Positions 9,921 through 18,470 of a stretch of DNA of 64,000 nucleotides are shown here, in pieces. The position numbers and the translations under genes are program-made. Source of the DNA: an uncultured Caryophanales bacterium (lineage in GTDB: Bacteria; Bacillota_I; Bacilli_A; RFN20; CAG-826). The DNA lies in contig CAMOEI010000003.1 in the NCBI GenBank assembly GCA_946612115.1, positions 1 through 64,000 of the forward strand, in the 5' to 3' direction. The notes below the pieces were generated by a model. The model did no database searches and was not told the origin of the DNA. It worked only from the letters and a program-made list of their open reading frames with translations. How positions within the stretch are numbered: position 1 is the stretch's first letter; each line of letters starts with the position of its first letter.

Positions 9921-10558
9921 CAAAAAGCGAAGCATTAAAACAGTTTAACGAAGAATATGGAAAATTAAAGGATTCTGAGAGAGAAATTTTTACCAAAATA
10001 TCTTTAAAGCTTTTAGATGAAACATTTATTGTTCGCGAAAAAGAAAATGAACGCAAAGATTATACCAATGCAAAAGATCTTATTCCTTCCTTAAGACCTT
10101 ATTTTGCGATTATGGATTTTGCTCTCAATCATGATGCTGAAAGAGGAATTATATTTATTAAAACTGAACTTGATAGCAATAGAGTCAGATTGAACAAACT
10201 TGAAACCGTTACAACATTAGTGCTTAGATCCATTGCTTACGATGAAAGCAGAAAAGCATCAATTAATTCACAAATTACAACGACAGTAAATCATATCGCT
10301 TCTGAAATCACCAAAACCGATATTTACAATTCCTTTGATGGAAGAAGCGTTGAATTTAGAAATGTGCTTAAAACATTGAGAAGATATAAACTCATTGATT
10401 TCAATGGTGATATTACTGTTGGAACAACGCCAATTATTATTTATAAGACCATTAGCTTGGTCGTTGATTCAACAAGTCTAGATGAACTTAATGAAAGATT
10501 AACTAAATACAAAGGAGTGTCAATAAATGAAGAAGATAAAGAAGCTGAGATTGATTAA
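9917..10558 (+). CDS. jetB: Wadjet protein JetB (DUF4194, MukE-like)
   Basis: A 213-residue DUF4194 protein, the MukE/KITE-type winged-helix partner of JetA. The segment KDLIPSLRPYFAIMDFALNHDAERGIIF and the following LNKLETVTTLVLRSI are typical of the family. The start overlaps the jetA stop, and the end overlaps jetC by 32 nt, both signs of translational coupling needed for a stoichiometric SMC complex. It has no catalytic motifs; it should act as a structural regulator of the JetC ATPase. Confidence 0.85.
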   Translation: MTKSEALKQFNEEYGKLKDSEREIFTKISLKLLDETFIVREKENERKDYTNAKDLIPSLRPYFAIMDFALNHDAERGIIFIKTELDSNRVRLNKLETVTTLVLRSIAYDESRKASINSQITTTVNHIASEITKTDIYNSFDGRSVEFRNVLKTLRRYKLIDFNGDITVGTTPIIIYKTISLVVDSTSLDELNERLTKYKGVSINEEDKEAEID

Positions 10559-13500
10559 TTGGCATTTCTTTGAAGACCAAGAAATCAACTTCTCCGACAT
10601 TAATGTCATTACTGGAGAAAATGGTACAGGCAAGTCAACCATTCTTGATGCCATCCATTATTTACAGAGTGGTGGAACATGTAAATTTAACATGGCCGCC
10701 AATACCCTTTCACACGGAAGAACTGTTGAGAACTATTTAAAGGCCAGAATCGGTGTTGAAAACAAAGAATTCTTAAGAGAACAATCTGACATAATTGGCC
10801 ATATTGCTATGGAGTATTTTGACACTCTTTTAGGCAAAACATATATTCTTGGATGTGTAATCCAATTAGTTAGTAATCAATTATCATCTGTTGATTTTTA
10901 TGAAATAAAAGGCGATAAATGGAACGATGCATTATTCTTTGCTGAGAATGGAAATGTTAGAAGCTTTGATAGCCTTTATCGTGAAGGACAAGCACAAAGA
11001 TTAAACATCTCAAGAGTTGGTCAACCACGTTCAAGCCAAGTCGCTAGAGCCAAAGCTGTTAGAGATGCTCTTGGTGTTCCGGAGAAATATGACACCCTAT
11101 TTGCTAAAGCAATGTCCTTTGAACCTCTTAATGATATCAATAGATTTGCTATCGATTTCTTGCTTCCTGAATTAGCAATTGACTTAACTACTATTAAGGG
11201 TTCTATGGATGACTATAGAGAACTTCAGGTTATTCTTCAAAACGAATTAAGGAGAAAAGAATTACTTGAACCTATATTCAATTACAAAGAACGCTATGAA
11301 ACAGCTCTTAAGGAAAGAGATGCCTATGACTTGCTGTTGATTAAAGCCATAATGCAAATAGAAGATGAATCTATTAAGACGAATAGTCGCGAAATAGAAA
11401 AAGCTGAGTCTTTGATTAGATCAAATGAAACACTTATTAAAAAGCACGACAATGACAAATTGAAATATGAAATCGAAGCCAAACGTTTGGAAGATGATGA
11501 AGCTTATAACGCTTTAAAACACGCTAAGGAGCTTCAAAAAACAAATAAAGAAGAAATTGATAAGCTCCAGAAGGAAAACGACCTCTGGATGTCTTTAATC
11601 GATAAAGAATCCACTCTTGCGAATAAACTTGGTACGTCTCTTGATTTATCTAAGGTAATTGAAAGAAAAAATTATCAAGATTATCTTTCAGTTCTGTTGA
11701 AATATAAAGACAGAATTAATGACATAGATTCGAAGAACGAAGAAGAATGGAAAGCGGCTAGTATCGAATCAAAGAAGCTTGAAGATGATATACGCAAACT
11801 TGATAAAGAGATTAAGAATCTTGAAACTGGATCATATGATTATCCACCATATGTTAATGGCCTCATTGATAGTATTAAGCAGGAGATACTTAATAAAAAG
11901 GGTGTTTCTAATCCTCAGACATTACCTCTTTGCAATTTATTAGAAATTGTTGACGATGAATGGCGCTATGCCGTTGAGGGATACTTAGATAGAAGCAGAT
12001 TCGATTTGTTTATTGGCAAAAGAGAATTCATTAATATTGCCAAAGAATGTTTTGATAAGAATCCTAAATTAAAAGAGTATTTTGGTGTTGGTGTTATAAC
12101 ATCATTCCCAACCAAACAGGAATTGAATCCAAATTCCTTAGCTAGCAAGGTCCAAGCCGTTAGGTTTGATGAAGCAAAGAAAACATATGTTGAACTTGCA
12201 GAACCTACAAATTATTTGCGCTTCTTATTGAATGATATTTTATGTGTTAATTCGACCAACGATTTTGTTGAAGGCAAACGTGCGATAACCAAAGAAGGCA
12301 TATATTTTGATGGTCACACCGTAAGACACGTTAACAAGGAATCTGGCTTAAAATCATACATTGGTCAAGAATCCATCAAACTTCGTTTGGAAGATGCTAA
12401 AAAAGAAAGTAAACGATTGTCTAGTGATAAGTCTTCTTTTGATAAGACTATCTCTGCTTGTAATACTTTAAGGTTAAGAATAAAAGAATCTGCCGTTGAA
12501 AAATTACGTGAGTATGACAATTTATGGGAGCAAGAAGCCAGATTAGCCAAAAACAAGAAAGATATCGAAAAACAAATAAGCGATTTAGTAAGTGGCAACG
12601 ATGATCTTTTGAATAGAAGTGAAACTATTACTAGATATAAGTCTATGGCACTCAAAGAAGGCGGCGAGTCAAGCAAATTGGTTTCTGATAACAAGAAACT
12701 ATCTACCAGCATTGGCGAAAGAAACAATGCGAACAAAACCTCTCTTGAAAAAATTAAAGAGGAGGGAGAAGAGTTTGAAACCAAACTTTCAGGTTGCCTA
12801 GAAAAGAATCCTGATATTAAAGATGTGTTTGAAACGTTATCTGATAATCTCGAAGGAAAAAAACTCTATGATATGGCTTTCCAACGTTATGGGACCGCAT
12901 CAGCTCAGATTAAAAACTATGAGCAAGTTATTTCGAAGGCTATGTCTGATTACTGCCATTTCTATCCTAATGAGTTAAAACCAGAAATCGATAATTATCT
13001 TGCCTTTATTAAGAGATATAACAAAATTGTTAATGACGAATTAGCAAAATTAGAGCCAGATGTTGAAAAGGCACGCGAGAGATCTGTTCAAGAACTTCGT
13101 GAGCACTTTATTTCGAAAATTAGAAACGCTATTACCAACGCGAAGATTGATATTAACGAATTAAACAGAGTTCTTAGAAAGCATCCATTTGGAACAGATA
13201 ATGAAGTATTTGAATTCTATACTCAAAGAAGTAAAGATTTGTTACTTTCTGGCGTTTATCGTATTGCGATGGATACAAATCAGGACACTGTAGAAAACAA
13301 TATATTAACTGAAGATTTGGATGAGACCAGTCAAGAAACAATGAAGAAGGTCTTTGAAGTTTTATCTACAAATGAAGATGATAATGACTTTAAAAAGCTA
13401 AGAAAAGAATTATTGGATTACCGTAATTATTTGAATTATGACATTAAAATCAACATCAATAATTCCGCTGATACGTTGTTTTATAGTAAGAACCAAGATT

Positions 13501-13817
13501 CCAAATCTGGAGGCGAAACACAAACGCCATTTTATGCTCTTATTGCTGGTGCATTCCAAAGTGTCGTTAGTCTACCAGAGAAAAATAAATTATCACCATG
13601 TTCATTGGTTGTTTTTGATGAAGCATTCAACAACATGGACGGTGAAAGAATTAAACAAATGTTGGAGTTTTACAAGGAATTAAATATTCAGCTTATTATT
13701 TCAGTTCCATCGTCTAGATTTGGGTATATTTCCCCATTTGCAGATAATATTATCTCTCTTGCAAAGGCTGACAATAATGTTGCTGTCTTTGAAACAATAG
13801 CGAAAGAGGAAAGATAA
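10527..13817 (+). CDS. jetC: Wadjet SMC-like ATPase JetC (SbcC/MukB type)
   Basis: A 1096-residue ABC-type SMC ATPase. Walker A is GENGTGKST at residues 30-38, the signature motif SGGETQTPFY starts at 994, and Walker B is LVVFDEAF with D1031 and E1032. Long coiled coils (about 240-370 and 610-760, plus a stretch near 830-900) flank a hinge-like region around 440-600. All ATPase motifs are intact, so the motor should be active. The start has a good AAGGAG site about 12 nt upstream inside jetB. In Wadjet, JetC dimers extrude DNA loops to sense small circular DNA. The stop overlaps the jetD start by one base. Confidence 0.9.
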   Translation: MKKIKKLRLINWHFFEDQEINFSDINVITGENGTGKSTILDAIHYLQSGGTCKFNMAANTLSHGRTVENYLKARIGVENKEFLREQSDIIGHIAMEYFDTLLGKTYILGCVIQLVSNQLSSVDFYEIKGDKWNDALFFAENGNVRSFDSLYREGQAQRLNISRVGQPRSSQVARAKAVRDALGVPEKYDTLFAKAMSFEPLNDINRFAIDFLLPELAIDLTTIKGSMDDYRELQVILQNELRRKELLEPIFNYKERYETALKERDAYDLLLIKAIMQIEDESIKTNSREIEKAESLIRSNETLIKKHDNDKLKYEIEAKRLEDDEAYNALKHAKELQKTNKEEIDKLQKENDLWMSLIDKESTLANKLGTSLDLSKVIERKNYQDYLSVLLKYKDRINDIDSKNEEEWKAASIESKKLEDDIRKLDKEIKNLETGSYDYPPYVNGLIDSIKQEILNKKGVSNPQTLPLCNLLEIVDDEWRYAVEGYLDRSRFDLFIGKREFINIAKECFDKNPKLKEYFGVGVITSFPTKQELNPNSLASKVQAVRFDEAKKTYVELAEPTNYLRFLLNDILCVNSTNDFVEGKRAITKEGIYFDGHTVRHVNKESGLKSYIGQESIKLRLEDAKKESKRLSSDKSSFDKTISACNTLRLRIKESAVEKLREYDNLWEQEARLAKNKKDIEKQISDLVSGNDDLLNRSETITRYKSMALKEGGESSKLVSDNKKLSTSIGERNNANKTSLEKIKEEGEEFETKLSGCLEKNPDIKDVFETLSDNLEGKKLYDMAFQRYGTASAQIKNYEQVISKAMSDYCHFYPNELKPEIDNYLAFIKRYNKIVNDELAKLEPDVEKARERSVQELREHFISKIRNAITNAKIDINELNRVLRKHPFGTDNEVFEFYTQRSKDLLLSGVYRIAMDTNQDTVENNILTEDLDETSQETMKKVFEVLSTNEDDNDFKKLRKELLDYRNYLNYDIKININNSADTLFYSKNQDSKSGGETQTPFYALIAGAFQSVVSLPEKNKLSPCSLVVFDEAFNNMDGERIKQMLEFYKELNIQLIISVPSSRFGYISPFADNIISLAKADNNVAVFETIAKEER

Positions 13818-15001
13818 TGAGTCTAGAATTTGAAATTTTAAACGTACTTATTGATTCTTACGAGAGAAGTAAGGTTTCTAAAGGACAAAATAAAGTCCAT
13901 AAGGATATAAAACTCGATATTACTCACAGCGTCTTTGAAAAACACAGGAACAACGATAATGGAGAACTTGACTTAGCAATTCAGCTCATAGAAAAAAATG
14001 GATATGCCAAGGCAATTTACACAAGAAACGGTCAATTTCAGTGTTTTGCTTTAAATTTGGATGAATCATCTATTGATAGACTCTATAAACATATTAAAAG
14101 AATAAACCCAAAAAACGTGATAGAAAGATACAAAGAACTGTTTTTCGAAAAACAAAATGGTTGCCAAATAGTTCACGATTTTTCTAGTAGAATGATTGAA
14201 TTATTGGATGAAAAGAAATTATCATCAGTTCACCAGTATGTTTCTTCTGAAGAAGATATAAATGACATATGCAAAGCCATTGAGTCTATGTCTCTTTTAG
14301 AAGAAGATGTCCAAGAAAGAATTTTTTGTGCAAAACTTTTTGCTGACTCAAAAAGATTCAATGATTTACGTGGCAAGATCACAAGGGTAATAAGAGATTT
14401 TTCCGAAGAGCCGTTTGATGATGAGGATGATGTTATTGCAATGATGGGTGTGTTAAAGAATACCGCTTACGCCTTTATCAAAGGCAATATAGTAATAAGA
14501 TTGAATAATCAAACGATTGATTTGGGTAAATATGGAGAACCGCTTGCTTTGTCTGACTCGGCTATAGAAAAAATCGAAATAGTGGAGATCCCTTGTAATA
14601 AACTATTTACTATTGAAAACCTCACATCATTTGATGTTTTTGATGCTAAAGATTCTGTTGCTGTTTATCTTGCTGGGTACCATAACAGAACAAAAAGAAA
14701 ACTGATTGAGAAAATACATGAAATTGCTCCGCAGTTGGACTACTACCATTATGGAGATATCGATGCTGGTGGCTTTTACATTTTGAATCATCTTAGGGAA
14801 AAGACGAATATTGTTTTTAAACCATATAAAATGGGAATCAATGAACTAATAAAATTTAAATCGTCATGCAAACCCTTAACCAAAAACGACATTAAGCGTC
14901 TGGAAAAAATGTCTTCCCTTAAATCATTTAGTGAATTTGCAAACATGATTGAATACATGTTAGAAAACAACATTAAACTAGAGCAAGAAGCTTTAGAATA
15001 G
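13817..15001 (+). CDS. jetD: Wadjet nuclease subunit JetD (DUF2220/TOPRIM)
   Basis: A 394-residue protein with a C-terminal TOPRIM domain. HYGDIDAGGF carries the DxD pair (D314, D316), and TIENLTSFDVF about 40 residues before YLAGYHN supplies the conserved glutamate, so the metal-binding site is complete. JetD is the topoisomerase VI-like nuclease that cleaves the circular DNA trapped by JetABC. The N-terminal half is probably a winged-helix DNA-binding part. The start codon overlaps the jetC stop (TAATG), so translation is coupled. Confidence 0.88.
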   Translation: MSLEFEILNVLIDSYERSKVSKGQNKVHKDIKLDITHSVFEKHRNNDNGELDLAIQLIEKNGYAKAIYTRNGQFQCFALNLDESSIDRLYKHIKRINPKNVIERYKELFFEKQNGCQIVHDFSSRMIELLDEKKLSSVHQYVSSEEDINDICKAIESMSLLEEDVQERIFCAKLFADSKRFNDLRGKITRVIRDFSEEPFDDEDDVIAMMGVLKNTAYAFIKGNIVIRLNNQTIDLGKYGEPLALSDSAIEKIEIVEIPCNKLFTIENLTSFDVFDAKDSVAVYLAGYHNRTKRKLIEKIHEIAPQLDYYHYGDIDAGGFYILNHLREKTNIVFKPYKMGINELIKFKSSCKPLTKNDIKRLEKMSSLKSFSEFANMIEYMLENNIKLEQEALE

Positions 15002-15020
15002 CATTAAAGGAAAAGCAAAA

Positions 15021-16949
15021 ATGAGTGAGCATCTTGAGCATTTTCCTATAAACGATGGGGCATACGGATTCTATTTCCAAAAAGCATTCGAATTACTTGA
15101 TAATTGTTCTTTTGAGAATCTTTCAATTATAGATTTAATTCAACTATATGTTGTCAAAAAATATGAAGATGATTATGAGCGTTTATCAGAGGTTAGGAAA
15201 CAAATAATTGATAAAAACCGTAAAAAGTTTCAGAGAATTAAAACTGAATTGAATATATATTTCAAAAAACTGAATGATTCTGTTTTCGAACGCGATATAT
15301 CAATTTTAAGAAAAGAAAAGCACATATTAACTCATGATTATTTAGATGCAGTTAACGAGTACTTTAAGTTTGTTTCTATTACATTCGCATCTATAAAAAA
15401 CGCCTTAGACAATCATAATCTTCCACTATATCATTTGCTATATCAGCGTAATATTTGTGTGGCATTTGAACGTGGAATAAAGGAATACATTTTAAGCAAC
15501 AATAATTCAATCGAATTATTTGTTTCTGAATATGATGAAAATTCTTTGCATGGTTCGAGGCATCATTATTCCTTACCCAAATTAACGGAGCAAGAAATTG
15601 ATTTGCTTATTGATAATTATTTGTCCTATCAATTTGCGAATTTTAATATTATTAAATGCTTGATTTATCATAAAAATAGCAAAGACACATATTTCATTAG
15701 TCCTCTTTCAAAAACAAAACTCAAAAAGAGGTTTAAAGAAATGGAAGATGAATTGATGAATAATCATTCGGTTAAAATAAGCGATTACGAAATTAGAATT
15801 GACCCATCTCAAGATGTTCCTACAATCTATAAACAAGAAGCTGCCCATACACTTCTTTCATACAGTGGCAAATGGATTAATGAAAACACTGATTATCCAA
15901 CCTTATTAAATAACCTTATTTATGTTTTTGGACTAGTTGATTTAGATTTTAGATTCGGATGTTTACCACGAAAGAATGGCGATTCCATGCTAACAGACAT
16001 TTTTGAATCTAAAAACAAAGACGAATATGGGAATATGGTTTTTAGCAGTGTTGATGGAACTATTAATACATCGTTTGTTGCTTATTATCAATATCTTGAA
16101 AGAAAAGGAATCCATCTTGAGACCATTTTTGAATGGTTTTCCAAAGATTATTTAGAGAGTGAATTTAATTTGAAAGGCTTTGAGATTTCTCTGCCTGTTT
16201 CAGAAGGTAATTATTATTTGAAATGTAAAAATATTTTTAGTGAAATTGATAAATTCTTGAAGTCTTACATGGTATATCAAAAATATGGAAGAATTGAATC
16301 TGACATTTACGAAGAAGAAACGCTATGCAAATATCAATTCCTTAAATCTTTAAATGGTGACAAGTATTTTTATATCAACATAGACTCTGAAGTATCGACA
16401 ATATTGTTTTATTTATTCAACAATCAATCAATGCTCCAGTACATTAGTACGGATGTAAAGGATAAAACATTTTTTAAGTTGGTTGAGTCACGACACCCAA
16501 AATATGATGATTTTCAAGAATATAACAAACATAAGTTAGATTATCTTCTAGATAAAAAAATGATATTTTTAGATGAAGTTAAGAGAATTTACTTTGTCGA
16601 CAATGAAATGATCTTTTTACTCAAGGAGCTGTATTTTAATAAGTTTATTGATGCTAGACATTTGGAAAAATATACGGAAGCTATTCAAAAATTGATTCAA
16701 AACAAATATATCATTGGAGACGATTCTCTCTTCTCTAAGTATGAGGCGGATTATCTCAATTATTACTTGAACAACAGTCAATTCACTAATGCATTGGCAC
16801 TAAGAAACAATTATGAACATCCTGGAAAACTAGAAAGAACAGAAAACGAAATGTACCATGATTATGTAAAGGGATTAAAAATATTTGCTTTAATAGCAAT
16901 TAAAGTCAACGATGAACTTTGCATTAGATTTCCAGAAATCAAAGGTTAA
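15021..16949 (+). CDS. Uncharacterised Wadjet-associated protein with a HEPN-type RNxxxH motif
   Basis: A 642-residue soluble protein I do not recognise. It follows jetD by 19 bp with its own AAAGGA site and ends the defence operon. The N-terminal third is helical; the middle contains GLVDLDFRFGCLPRKNGDSM. The last 60 residues hold ALALRNNYEH (R595 to H600), which matches the RNxxxH catalytic motif of HEPN ribonucleases and abortive-infection proteins, set between two predicted helices as in HEPN domains. Other abortive-infection-like proteins have the same C-terminal layout. Function as an RNase effector, or as an apo-e4110-like hospitalised structural HEPN, is inference; homologues need to be compared. 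Confidence 0.45.
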   Translation: MSEHLEHFPINDGAYGFYFQKAFELLDNCSFENLSIIDLIQLYVVKKYEDDYERLSEVRKQIIDKNRKKFQRIKTELNIYFKKLNDSVFERDISILRKEKHILTHDYLDAVNEYFKFVSITFASIKNALDNHNLPLYHLLYQRNICVAFERGIKEYILSNNNSIELFVSEYDENSLHGSRHHYSLPKLTEQEIDLLIDNYLSYQFANFNIIKCLIYHKNSKDTYFISPLSKTKLKKRFKEMEDELMNNHSVKISDYEIRIDPSQDVPTIYKQEAAHTLLSYSGKWINENTDYPTLLNNLIYVFGLVDLDFRFGCLPRKNGDSMLTDIFESKNKDEYGNMVFSSVDGTINTSFVAYYQYLERKGIHLETIFEWFSKDYLESEFNLKGFEISLPVSEGNYYLKCKNIFSEIDKFLKSYMVYQKYGRIESDIYEEETLCKYQFLKSLNGDKYFYINIDSEVSTILFYLFNNQSMLQYISTDVKDKTFFKLVESRHPKYDDFQEYNKHKLDYLLDKKMIFLDEVKRIYFVDNEMIFLLKELYFNKFIDARHLEKYTEAIQKLIQNKYIIGDDSLFSKYEADYLNYYLNNSQFTNALALRNNYEHPGKLERTENEMYHDYVKGLKIFALIAIKVNDELCIRFPEIKG

Positions 16950-17352
16950 TCAAGAAAAAGGGTTTATTAAGAAAAATAATTAGAACCGCCACAAGACCAA
17001 TTAGAGTTGGCTGCTAAATTTTTACAACAGTTAATAGGGAAAATTGAAATAATAGAAGAAAATAAATGATATAAAACTCTTAATCAAAAACTCTATATCA
17101 GGTTATTATTCATAACAATTGGTTGGATATTTTTAAATTAAAAAGTAGCATTTGCTTGAAAATATGTTTCTTCAATAGTCACACCACCTAAAAAGTTCAC
17201 TCATAGCGGGAAAAACACGTGAATATCAATAGTCTCCACCCTCAATTTATAGAGCAATTCAACAATGTGTAGGCACCCTGCGCCAAGGAATATGACATAT
17301 TTAAAAAACAGGAGTGGCTTAAGCCACTTTTTCTTTCCTCTTCTCCACCCAC
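16950..17352. other. Intergenic stretch without a gene
   Basis: No credible gene is seen. A 29-codon open fragment at 16980-17069 has no start codon. A perfect 16-bp palindrome at 17313-17328 serves as a terminator near the right end. Confidence 0.5.
17313..17334. terminator. Bidirectional terminator
   Basis: AGTGGCTTAAGCCACT is fully self-complementary. On the plus strand it is followed by TTTTCTTT; on the minus strand CCTGTTTTTT follows, ending the small minus-strand gene at 17353. Confidence 0.7.
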
Positions 17353-17487
17353 CTATAAATAGATGTTTTCTAATAGATAAGTTAGGAAGGCTAAAAGAAT
17401 GATAACCGCTAACACAGTTAAATGAAACAAAGAACCAAACTTTGGTTCATTTATTTCGCTTTGAAGAAAATGAATGAATTCTTCCAT
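17353..17487 (-). CDS. Small single-span membrane protein (44 residues)
   Basis: A short reading frame from the ATG at 17487 encodes 44 residues: an acidic N-terminus MEEFIHFLQSEINEPKFG, one hydrophobic helix (about residues 19-40, LFHLTVLAVIILLAFLTYLL) and a short tail. It is divergent from the membrane protein at 17538, with AT-rich promoter sequence between them and a terminator hairpin 25 nt after the stop. These flanking signals support a real gene. It could be a truncated remnant of a larger membrane protein. No family recognised. Confidence 0.45.
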   Translation of the reverse strand: MEEFIHFLQSEINEPKFGSLFHLTVLAVIILLAFLTYLLENIYL

Positions 17488-17537
17488 CTACGATAAATTT
17501 TATTATATTTATAATCGTGATAGAATAATTAACGCTT
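17488..17537. promoter_or_regulatory. Divergent promoter region
   Basis: The 50 bp between two divergent genes contain TAGAAT (17521-17526) 11 nt before the plus-strand ATG and TAAAAT/TATAAT-like boxes facing the other way. Neither start has a Shine-Dalgarno site. Confidence 0.4.
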
Positions 17538-18470
17538 ATGGAAAAAGTTGATAAGCCAATAGTGAACGCTAGAAAGATTAACAAGATGAGATTCATCTCA
17601 GGAATCATCATTTGTTCATTAGTCATCTTAGTGACTTTTGTTTCTTTAACTCTTAATCTAGCCAATTACTATAGTGAAGATGGTTCAGGTAATGGAGTAA
17701 GTACATTAAAAATGTTTACAACCATCTCTAATATCATCGCTGCTTTTGCTGCTTCTATGTGTTTACCTTTCCAAATCGATGGATTAAGAAAAGATCGATA
17801 TAGGCTTCCTAGCTGGATTGTTATTGTCATGTATGTCGGAGCGGTAGGAGTGTTCCTTACTTTCTTTGTGGCGATGACTCTTATTTCTATGTACCAAGGG
17901 TTTGTTAAAACAATGTTTTTAAAATCAAACCTTTATATGCATACGATTAGTCCAATACTAATTACATCACTATTTGTCTTAGTGGTTTCTGACACAAAGA
18001 TTAAATTCTCTTATTCTTTTATCTCAGTTATACCAGTTGTCTTATATATGATTTTATATTTCATCATGGTCTTTGTTTTAAAGGTCTGGAAAGATCATTA
18101 CTACACAGATGCATTTATCCCTTGGCCGGTATCTTTATTACTGATAGTCTCTATTAGTTTTGGAATATGTCAACTCTTAAGAGTGTTACATAACTTAACT
18201 AATAAATACGTTACTAGAAATATCGTTAGATATTATAAATTATCAGATGATTTTAATTTCCCTAAAGTGAGCGATGCGATCGCTTACTTAGCTAAAATTG
18301 AATCAAAATATTATCACGAAGGTGATGATGTTTATATTCCTGTTGATATCATCGCTTTACTCTCTTCTAGATATGGAGCGGATAATGTTGTTCCATTAGA
18401 TATTCTTTATGATATCTATTTAGAAAATTATCTATTAAATATAGGACTTAGTTCAAGACATGAAGCGTAA
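17538..18470 (+). CDS. Pr6Pr-like multi-pass membrane protein
   Basis: A 310-residue protein with about seven hydrophobic segments between residues 12 and 215, followed by a soluble C-terminal tail of about 90 residues. The arrangement (FTTISNIIAAF, then THMISP-like MHTISPILIT, then PVVLYMILYF and a final YTDAFIPWP) resembles the Pr6Pr/FAR-17a/AIG1-like family, some of which are serine or threonine hydrolases of lipid esters in eukaryotes. Bacterial members are unstudied. The 3' end overlaps the nucleotidase lipoprotein gene by 11 nt, so the two are probably an operon. Confidence 0.5.
   Translation: MEKVDKPIVNARKINKMRFISGIIICSLVILVTFVSLTLNLANYYSEDGSGNGVSTLKMFTTISNIIAAFAASMCLPFQIDGLRKDRYRLPSWIVIVMYVGAVGVFLTFFVAMTLISMYQGFVKTMFLKSNLYMHTISPILITSLFVLVVSDTKIKFSYSFISVIPVVLYMILYFIMVFVLKVWKDHYYTDAFIPWPVSLLLIVSISFGICQLLRVLHNLTNKYVTRNIVRYYKLSDDFNFPKVSDAIAYLAKIESKYYHEGDDVYIPVDIIALLSSRYGADNVVPLDILYDIYLENYLLNIGLSSRHEA

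Noticed and set aside
16980-17069. 29-codon open fragment starting LEPPQDQLELAAKFLQ after the defence operon
   Set aside because: It has a stop directly upstream, no start codon and no recognisable family; too short to call a pseudogene.
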